Assembly (NCBI RefSeq): GCF_027409185.1 | Contig: NC_084462.1 | Coordinates: 158,211,490-158,275,489 of the forward strand | Reading direction: 5' to 3' | DNA: 64,000 nucleotides | Origin: Cynocephalus volans | Taxonomy: Eukaryota; Chordata; Mammalia; Dermoptera; Cynocephalidae | Shown: positions 56,844 through 64,000 of the stretch, in pieces | Numbering within the stretch: the first letter of the stretch is position 1 | Layout: each line of letters starts with the position of its first letter | Program-made: the position numbers and the translations under genes | Notes under the pieces: generated by a model | Database searches by the model: none | Told to the model about the DNA's origin: nothing | What the model saw: only the letters and a program-made list of their open reading frames with translations

Positions 56844-57650
56844 CTACAAAAAATAAGTAAAAACAACACACAACAGTAAGTTTCTGTTACTAACCATAGT
56901 TGGGAAAGTCACTGCTGACTGCATTTATTTCTAATTTCAAGTGGATACTTATTGCTACCAAATTCTCCTTTTTAAACTGTGCTAAGATGTTTCTCTTCTG
57001 GCTGTGTGTATGAGGGACCAACCCATAATCTGCTACCTACACTTATGACAGCCCAGACATGCTGCAAAATAATAATAATTTAACTTAATACAGTTAAACA
57101 AGCAAATGAAGAATTTAGTTTTAACATTATCCAGATAAGCTTTATTGATGCATCTTTAGATTTAAGTCTTTCAGTAAAAGTATCTGAGTCCTATATTATA
57201 TTTATCATTCCTTCACTTTAAGATAAAGCAATTAATAAAAGGCACTTTCTTTGTTAAGACACAGGTGCAGGACTTTGCGTAAATTTAAATTTATGTTTTG
57301 AGAGATAAGGAGAATAAACTACCCAGGTGTTTGTGTTTTGCTCTATATTTTGCTCCTCTATTCCAAAAAATGGCTTTCTACTTGTCTATTCCACAGAGCA
57401 CCTTTTGTAATGAGAGGCTGACAATATCTCCATGTGTCTTAAACAGAAATAGTAACTACTTTGGTTACTGCTCTTAAAAAATTAGGCTAATTTTACTTTA
57501 TAATATACCATTAAGATGCCCAGAAATGAAAGATAATAGAGTTCAACCATTTTTTAAAGTTTAATGTTTTTATTTACTTTAGCTTACAGATACTTTAGAA
57601 AAAAGAATTAAATGACAAAAAATAATACAAAATCCCTGGAACTAACCTAC
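56844..57650 (-). other. ALKBH1: ALKBH1 intron (last)
   Basis: 807 bp with GT-AG ends and no SINE or named repeat seen. Confidence 0.95.
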
Positions 57651-57844
57651 CTGAATGACAGTAAGGGTTTGGAATGATCTAGTTCAGATTTGTCTACGTG
57701 GATTCCCAGTGTGGAGTCTAAGCGGTAGTAATTCAGGATACCTGCTTCGGCTTGAAAACCCTGAAATCCACAGGCAGTGGCTACTTGCTCTGAGAGGAAA
57801 GCCAGGTCAGAAGGGAAAGGTGTATAATGATCTGCTGAGTATTT
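57651..57844 (-). CDS. ALKBH1: ALKBH1 penultimate coding exon
   Basis: 194 bp, encoding residues 183-246 plus two bases of codon 247. It begins [16 protein letters not shown] and carries the first two iron ligands His231 and Asp233 in LGIHVDKSE, the HxD motif of the double-stranded beta-helix fold. [10 protein letters not shown] just before it matches the substrate and 2-oxoglutarate region. The acceptor is CTTTTACAAAG|AAATAC (57,845) and the donor AG|GTAGGT (57,650). The phase fits both neighbouring exons. Confidence 0.98.
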
Positions 57845-58029
57845 CTTTGTAAAAGTAGAGAAAATAAGAAAATAAACAATGATCTCAGGAACATAGGAAA
57901 CTGTGGCATACGATTAATTACTTTAAAATCATCTAATTTATAACGTAGTATTAAGGTAGCATTATCTATCCATGCATTTTTGGGGTATCCAGTAATCTAA
58001 TAATGAACTATTAAAAATATTGAGCACCA

Positions 58030-58207
58030 GGGCCGGCCCGTGGCTCGCTCGGGAGAGTGCGGTGCTGATAACACCAAGGCCACGGTTTCGGATCCTATAT
58101 AGGGATGGCTGGTTGCTCACTGGCTGAGCGTGGTGCTGACAACCCCAAGTCAAGGGTTAAAGATCCCCTTACCAGTCATCTTTAAAGAAAAAAAAAGAAA
58201 AAAAGAA
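58030..58207 (+). mobile_element. CYN-type SINE, dimer
   Basis: GGGCCGGCCCGTGGCTCGCT to CCTTACCAGTCATCTTT and an A/G tail. AATATTGAGCACC and AATACCGAGCACC flank it. Confidence 0.95.
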
Positions 58208-58464
58208 AAAATACCGAGCACCTATTTATGACAGGCACTGTGCTATGCAGTGATAAATTAGACAAATTCACATTGTGCGGAGCCTTTACATGAAGCAATT
58301 ACTAAACCACTCTCTAGTATACTTTAACCCTAAACAGGGTAAAAAGGCAACTCAAAACTGTCACTGCCAGGAGGTGCCTAAGGAAGCATAATGACTAAAT
58401 GTAATATAGTATCCTGAATGAGATCCTGGATCAGAAAATAGGTATTAGTTAAAACTAAGAACAA

Positions 58465-58545
58465 GATCCAGGGTTTGATCTCTGTACCAGCCAGCCACCA
58501 AAAACAAAACAAAAAAACAATAAAACCCAAAACAAAAAAAAAAAA
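58465..58545 (+). mobile_element. CYN-type SINE, 5'-truncated monomer
   Basis: GATCCAGGGTTTGATCTCTG, TACCAGCCAGCCACCAAAAA and an AAAAC-rich tail. The A-box half is missing. Confidence 0.8.
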
Positions 58546-58589
58546 ACCCTAGAGAAATCTGAATCAAGTACAGACATCACTATTTTAAG

Positions 58590-58750
58590 AATGTATCACT
58601 ACTGGTTAATTAATTGAGAAGAAGGTAACATACTCATGTAAGGTGTCAATAATAGGGGGAACTGGGTATGAGATCTCACTGTACTATCTTCTCAACTTTT
58701 CTGTAAATCTAAAACTATCCTAAAGTTAAAAGTTTATTTAAAAAAAAAGG
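58590..58750 (+). repeat. Old L1 3' end
   Basis: GGGGGAACTGGGTATGAGAT, CTCACTGTACTATCTTCTCA and TTTTCTGTAAATCTAAAACT are typical of an L1M 3' end, followed by an A-run. Confidence 0.75.
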
Positions 58751-59278
58751 CAACTCAAATACGATAGTTTGTTTTCAGACCTCTCAGCTTGCAGCATGGC
58801 TTACTGCCAATTTCACTGGTCAATCTAATGGATGACACGCTCAAAACATCTGAATTAACCCTGACTTACATCATGGCCAAGGTAGGACATTAAAATGGAA
58901 GTAATTTTCAGCACTTATTTCCCTGAATTGCCTCTGTTTTTAGCACCCAAGGTTCACAGATATCTTTTTTCACTTAAAAAAAAAAAAAAAACAACAAAAG
59001 CCGTAACACTCACCCGCTTTATAAAGTCTTTCTGCATGCAGCTCATGAGAATGACAAGCTGCAGCTGTGGTTAAGACTTTCACTCAGTCTTCTATGCAGA
59101 TATGTCTGAGGGCCATTTTGGCTGTGCATGCCTGACAGACTCTTCCTTTGTCTTGATGCTCCTCCACTCTTTCTTCCTTTGCTAAATCAACCTCAAATCT
59201 GAGAGGAAAATTCACATTTGTCTCATATCTCCACTAGTGTACTGATGTATTCTAGCTGGAGCAAGAGTCACAACTCTG

Positions 59279-59429
59279 GGGCCAAACCCATGGCTCACTC
59301 GGGAGAGTGCGGCGCTGGGAGCACTGAGGCCGCGGGTTCAGATCCTATATAGGGATGGCCGGTGCGCTCACTGGCTGAGCGTGGAGTGGGCGACACCAAG
59401 CCCAGGGTTCCGATCCCCTTACCGGTCAC

Positions 59430-59456
<27 letters not shown>
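59279..59456 (+). mobile_element. CYN-type SINE, dimer with mixed features
   Basis: GGGGCCAAACCCATGGCTCA, then GCGCTGGGAGCACTGAGGCC like the divergent type, but a right monomer (CCCCTTACCGGTCA) of the common type with poly(A). GAGTCACAACTCTGG and AAGTCACAGCTCTGG flank it. Confidence 0.9.
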
Positions 59457-59461
<5 letters not shown>

Positions 59462-59539
59462 ACAGCTCTGGACAGAAAGTATATACTTTGACCAGAAGTG
59501 AGCTTCTTTCCTTATACCTCTGACTTGAAGTGTCAGAAT

Positions 59540-59636
59540 AACTTTTTTTTTTTTGGCAGCTGGCCAGTACTGGGATGTGAACCTGTGGCCTTGTTACAAG
59601 GCTGTGCTCTAACCAACTGAGCTAACCGGCCAGGTT
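59540..59636 (-). mobile_element. CYN-type SINE, tRNA-like monomer
   Basis: GGCAGCTGGCCAGTACTGGG, TGAACCTGTGGCCTTGTTAC, CAACTGAGCTAACCGGCCAG. The first of two minus-strand monomers in tandem. Confidence 0.9.
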
Positions 59637-59642
59637 TTTAAA

Positions 59643-59727
59643 AAAATTGTTTTGGTTTGTATGGGGATCCCCTTGACCTTGGTGTTATAACATGGTGCTC
59701 TAACCAACTGAGCTAACCAGCCAGCTC
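59643..59727 (-). mobile_element. CYN-type SINE, tRNA-like monomer
   Basis: GTATGGGGATCCCCTTGACC, TTGGTGTTATAACATGGTGC, CAACTGAGCTAACCAGCCAG. Directly follows the monomer at 59,540. Confidence 0.9.
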
Positions 59728-60189
59728 TGTAAGGAAGACTTCTGTGAAAATCTCTGATGGATGGCCTAGCCTCTTCAGCTGGAACTTCTGTTTTTAATTT
59801 TTTCTCCTTTTACTGAACTGCAAATAAGAAGAGTTCTTATTTAATTTCTCAAAACTAAAGGTGTTGAGAACTTTAAGGTCTCCTCTATCATTTTAAGCTT
59901 TAGTCCTTCAAAAGATCAGTCAGTCAGGGCTGCTGTTCTAGCTCTGGATAGCTTCTGCTATAATGAAATAATTACCTCTTTCGGTTTTCAACCTTATCCA
60001 AACTGTATATGTACTACTCTTTTAAATTCTCTTTTACTTTTCTCTGATTATTCATTCAGAGTTTTTGATAGTTTTCACTCCCCATTTTTCACTCCCCATT
60101 TTTCCGTCATAGAAAATGAGGCTATGACGTTATTGGAAATGACAATATCAATAATAAGAATATTATCATCAAAAACAATAGCTAACATT

Positions 60190-60350
60190 TATTGTGCTAA
60201 TGCATTTAACTGCTTAGAATAGCCAGTCACGGTTGTAATCACTTAACTGCAGGCTTTCATCACTTAATTCTCACAACCACCTTACAAGGTAGGCACTATC
60301 ATTACTGGAGGTGGGATTCAAACCCAGGCCATCTAACCAAAGAATATCAC
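60190..60350 (+). repeat. MIR/L2-type repeat
   Basis: AATTCTCACAACCACCTTAC, AAGGTAGGCACTATCATTAC, GGGATTCAAACCCAGGCCAT in the order of a MIR/L2-like element. Confidence 0.7.
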
Positions 60351-60387
60351 CATGGCCATTTCCTTAAATACAAATATCGAGTTTCCA

Positions 60388-60500
60388 GGGCTGGCCAGTT
60401 AGCTCAGTTGGTTAGAGAGTGGTGCTGATAACACCAAGGTCAAGGGTTTGGATCCCTGTACATGCCAGCTGCCAAAAAAAACCCTGACCAAACAAACAAA
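60388..60500 (+). mobile_element. CYN-type SINE, tRNA-like monomer
   Basis: GGGCTGGCCAGTTAGCTCAG TTGGTTAGAG is close to the tRNA-Ile A-box arm and GGGTTTGGATCCCTGTA to its B box. AAAC-rich tail. TCGAGTTTCC / TCTAGTTTCC flank it. Confidence 0.94.
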
Positions 60501-61206
60501 AAAGAAATGTCTAGTTTCCCATTAAATCTGTATTGTTGAAAATAATAATTCTATCACAAATATTTTTAAAGCAACATCTGTCATTATTTAGAGCAGTTAA
60601 TATATTTGTTAATAATAATAAGTTGGGCTAAAACTATGGAGCTTTTAGAAAGTAACTGGTTAGTAGGAAGAGAAGATGGTCTATAAACAAAATGTTTTAT
60701 TCAGTGTACTCAGAATCAGTCCTTCTACTTGGTGGCAAACATTTCATTGATAAGAGGCACTGTGTGGCTAGTGACAAATGAGGCATTTTCTGAAGCAAAG
60801 AGGAGAGGAAAGAAGAAATTGTAGCTCACAAAAAAATGGAACTTGGTTATCTGTAGGAAATTCTTTTCCACCTCTCTCCTGTCCAGACATTACACAGCAG
60901 GCAAAGGTATCTAGACCTTGAAAGTTCTTTTCTGAGTTGATGGGAGAGAACACTAGAAGTATATGGAGCTTCTTTTGCCCCAGGCAGATATGTAGAAAGT
61001 AAATGCTCAACAAACTATAAAGAATAATGGAAATAAAGATGACAATATTGAGAGTGGCTCTTGAGAGCAATAATAAGAATCTATATCCCTGAAATCTATT
61101 TTGAGAAAGTACTGATGACTTCTGATGAAATAATATAAACTGAGGGCACATGAAGAAGAAATTCTCTCCTGATAAATTATTAATTCCTCTTGAGATACCT
61201 GAGATT

Positions 61207-61298
61207 TTTTTTGGTGACTGGCCAGGATGGGGATCTGAACTCTTGACCTTGGTATTATAATACCACGCTCTAACCAACTGAGCTAACTCACCAGCCCC
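61207..61298 (-). mobile_element. CYN-type SINE, tRNA-like monomer
   Basis: TTTTTTTTGGTGACTGGCCA, CTGAACTCTTGACCTTGGTA, CAACTGAGCTAACTCACCAG. Inside an ALKBH1 intron. Confidence 0.92.
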
Positions 61299-61461
61299 CT
61301 GAAGAGAGAGACTTTAGGAGAGAATAAATAAAAGAGATCCTTTCCTAAGGATCTCTTTAAAGAATAATCTAATTCTTCAAGCTTGGCCAGGAAGAAATCT
61401 GTCTATGTGGACCCAAGAAGCATATAAATGAAAAACAGAAGAATTAAGAAAATCATAATAC

Positions 61462-61552
61462 CTTACTGTCCCAGTTATAATGGTAGCCCAGGGTCACCCA
61501 GCGTAGTTTCTCCAGTAAACTTCGGGGTCTCCGTTTATTCACTTCTTTATAC
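61462..61552 (-). CDS. ALKBH1: ALKBH1 coding exon (third from last)
   Basis: 91 bp: one base completing the previous codon, then 30 codons, residues 153-182 ([18 protein letters not shown], then GYHYNWDSK). The acceptor is TCTTTGCAG|G (61,553) and the donor AAG|GTATTA (61,461), leading into the penultimate exon in phase 0. The basic KRRPR patch and the HYNW motif are characteristic of ALKBH1. Probably exon 4 of 6. Earlier exons should lie beyond the right edge; I did not find them in 61,560-64,000. Confidence 0.97.
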
Positions 61553-61639
61553 CTGCAAAGATTGGCGACAAAAGAGGATTCATTCATCTCCAATGGAAGC
61601 AATAGCCCTTTGTATGGACCCTGGAGTCTAAATATGGTA

Positions 61640-62025
61640 TTCCATGGTATAAGCTGTTAGTCAAGATGTGGTGGGAGAAATTAGGACAGACAAATGTGAT
61701 GATCAAGAATATAATAAGTGAAATAAGTAAAGCATAGAGGGATAAATACCGCATGTACTCACCCATAAGTGGGAGCTAAGAGAGAAAGAAGGAAGGAAAG
61801 AAAGTCCACAGTGGTGTGTTGGGCTTGCAGACAGAGAGAACATACCTTGGGATACAAAGTGTGTGTGGGGGGAGGTTGGGGATAATTGGGTGGGGGACAT
61901 GGGGTACAAACACAATTTGTGGTAATGTGCATGCTGCCAGTATGGATCTGGCCTTCACATCTTGGGCACGAGGGGTGACAACCAGCTTTGTATCTCATGA
62001 ACATTCATAACCAATTAAAAAAAAC
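61640..62025 (+). mobile_element. L1 3' end fragment
   Basis: CCGCATGTACTCACCCATAA, GTGGGAGCTAAGAGAGAAAG, a G-rich stretch (GTGTGTGTGGGGGGAGG), then ATGAACATTCATAACC and an A-run. This is a late ORF2/3'UTR fragment in an ALKBH1 intron. Confidence 0.85.
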
Positions 62026-63369
62026 CCCATAATAATAGCAGAAAACATGCTAGCATTTCTAATTTCTAGTCCTTGGTTCTAAATCCTCTGCTGAATGGCA
62101 TCAACTTTAAATGACAAATCTCCAGCATCTCAATAATGATAAAACAAGAATGACAACAGAATTGTCTTTATCTGTCACGGAAAATGGGACCGAGAACACT
62201 ATGGGCAATTGAAAATATGGCTAACAGAACATTTTCAATTTGGTTTGCTAAAAGTGGGATATGATTAGTAGTTATTACTATGTCTGTAACGATGGTGGCT
62301 TCTCAGAATTGCAGATTGGAGGAAAGAAAAGTTTGGCAAATGTAGTATACAATAAAAAATAACTGGTTTAACATTTCTTTAACCTTGTATAATATAGCTT
62401 AGATGACTGAAGCTTAGCTAACAATGATGGCACCATTGTAATTGATTTGATTTCTGACATCCCCTTGTTCAAACTACAGAAAATTTCTATAAAACATACA
62501 GGTATGCTTTCTGCAAGTATAAATTGGCTGATCAAATATATGGGATTAACTACTCTTTCTAAAGAGGAAGTTTGTTTGATTCATCTCTTAATATCTACAA
62601 ATATAATGTTAGGTCTAATTTTATTTAGTTAATTTGTTTCTATGTAATTTTTATCATTAATCAATCACAATTTTTTGGTGCAAAACCCACACTGTTTAAA
62701 AAAGAAAAGATCAGACTCCTTTAAAAAGTTTATATTCTGACAGATGACACATATAAGAATGGAAAGTTTAGGGAGAAAAGAGGGGAAAATTCTAGGCAGT
62801 ATAAAGTCTAGTATTAAACTGAATAGCAAAGCCATTGAGGGGTACTAGAATTTAGAAAAAGGACAGCTCAAAGTCAGCTGTCTAATCAGTTAAGGCTTCT
62901 TGGCAGAGTTGGGAGTTTAGCACGGCATTGAAGAATGGTCAGCATTTAAACAGGCAGTGATGTAGCAGGTAATATGGGCACACAGCACGAACAAGAGCAA
63001 AGTATTTATTAGAGGCTCACACTATACATGGCATTCATCCTGATGTTTGAAAAAGTTTACAGAATAGATGCTATCTGTTCTCACAGAGTTTACATTCTAA
63101 GAAAGACACTGTGACACATACGTACATCAAGACTAGTAGATAAAAGGAAAGAAACAAACACTGATTTATTTAGGACAGGTGTGCAGAAAAGAGACACAAC
63201 AGATCTGACTGCTGGCCTGCTTACAAAGGTGGTCCATGGCAGGCATGTGGAATTTGGATTTTGAGAGGGTTCACATCATTCCCCAAACTGATAAGAACGG
63301 CTCACTGTGCCTCAACTGTTTGTATAAAACAATATGGTTTATGTTGAATACCTGCTTTCCCTCTCCGAG

Positions 63370-63725
63370 TGTGGAATTTTAGTAAGTGTCAGGCAGAGAC
63401 TGCCTATGTGACCAGTCCCTAGTAAAAACTTGGGCACTTAGCTTCTTTGGTAGACATTTCATAGATTTTTGTCAAAACTTATTGCTGGGAGAATTAAGCA
63501 TATCCAGTGACTTCACTGGAAAAAGGATCTTCAGAAGCTTATACCTGGTTTTCCCTGGATTTTGTTCCATGCACCTCTTCCCTTTGCCGGTTTTGCTCTG
63601 TATGCTTTCACTGTAATAAATCTTATCTGTGAGTACAACTATATGCTGAGTCCTGTGAGTCCTCCTGGAGAATCATCAAACTTGGGTATGGTCTTAGGGA
63701 CTCCCAAGCACAACAGAAGACAGAC
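63370..63725 (+). mobile_element. Probable LTR 3' part (family not named)
   Basis: TTTTGCTCTGTATGCTTTCA, CTGTAATAAATCTTATCTGT, GAGTACAACTATATGCTGAG, TCCTGTGAGTCCTCCTGGAG and GGTCTTAGGGACTCCCAAGC follow the order of a known mammalian LTR-type repeat end with an AATAAA signal. Frames in it are not genes. Confidence 0.6.
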
Positions 63726-64000
63726 AACTAAGAATTTTAAAAAAGATATGTAAGGCCTGGCTAGTGACTACAAGTAGCTGATCTAAACAATTATATGGTT
63801 AACTACTATGAGTTATTTCTGTGTGTAAAAACTAAAAAAAGAAAAAAAACTGCAATGCAGTTATTAAAACAACTTGAGTTCTACCAATGTTTATTCAGCT
63901 AAAGGTACAAAAATAAGAATTCCCTATTTAGTAGCCTAGACAGGAAAATGAGTATGATCTCTTATTTTTGGACTCGTGGATTTTGTGGTTAATGCAAATA

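Larger units (their letters stand above)
57845..61461 (-). other. ALKBH1: ALKBH1 intron (second from last)
   Basis: 3.6 kb with GT-AG ends, loaded with CYN-type SINEs in both orientations and one L1 3' end. No extra exon recognised. Confidence 0.95.
61553..64000 (-). other. ALKBH1: ALKBH1 intron upstream of residue 153 (partial)
   Basis: Begins at the acceptor of the exon at 61,462-61,552 and continues past the window. It contains an L1 3' end and a probable LTR. 62,030-63,360 holds nothing I recognise apart from a possible L2-like piece near 63,000-63,130. Confidence 0.85.

Noticed and set aside
57655..57852. 65-codon plus-strand frame
   Set aside because: It is the antisense shadow of the ALKBH1 penultimate exon.
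60768..61277. 169-codon minus-strand frame in an ALKBH1 intron
   Set aside because: Begins inside a SINE and has no resemblance to ALKBH1 or any family I know; the flanking ALKBH1 exons splice across it in phase.
1042..61298. tRNA-Ile genes
   Set aside because: The tRNA-like halves keep A and B boxes but have poly(A) tails, dimer structure and target-site duplications, so they are SINEs.
1..64000. CRISPR array, operon or prophage
   Set aside because: The repeats are dispersed eukaryotic SINEs, LINEs and LTRs with intron-containing genes; nothing fits a bacterial or phage layout.

Overview
This is a mammalian nuclear DNA window. It holds two split genes with consensus splice sites, long intron and intergenic stretches, MIR/L2/L1/MaLR/hAT/Tigger fossils, and about 40 copies of a lineage-specific tRNA-Ile-like SINE. 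The SINE has a mostly dimeric body with a conserved GATCCCATATAGGGATGGCC centre. It matches what I remember of the CYN SINEs of colugos (Dermoptera), so my best guess is a flying lemur such as Galeopterus variegatus. That identification rests on memory of the CYN family and was not searched.

Genes. Both recognised genes lie on the minus strand. A CpG island at about 14.6-15.55 kb holds the promoter and first coding exon of SPTLC2 (serine palmitoyltransferase long-chain base subunit 2; 44 codons, then a GT donor). Everything to its left (1-14,871) is SPTLC2 intron 1. The right end (about 55.04-64 kb) is the 3' part of ALKBH1 (Fe(II)/2-oxoglutarate dioxygenase): its last three coding exons, residues 153-389 by human numbering, with the stop codon, the 3'UTR and two candidate poly(A) signals. 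In human, SPTLC2 and ALKBH1 are also neighbours on the same strand at 14q24.3, which supports both calls. The two genes do not form an operon and have unrelated roles: sphingolipid synthesis at the ER, and nucleic-acid demethylation.

Intergenic region (about 15.6-55 kb). I find no convincing protein-coding gene here. It contains repeats, often nested, plus a few candidate regulatory sites: a second GC-rich island at about 33.7-34.3 kb without a recognised gene, a consensus-perfect CTCF core motif at 45,318-45,332, and a near-palindromic RFX X-box at 49,295-49,308.

I saw no previously undescribed genetic system. The most useful unusual observations are the SINE subfamily structure (dimers, tRNA-like monomers, a recurrent hybrid half-element, and a divergent GCGCTGGGAGCG type), a palindromic mariner-like MITE with one copy split by nested insertions, and the orphan CpG island.
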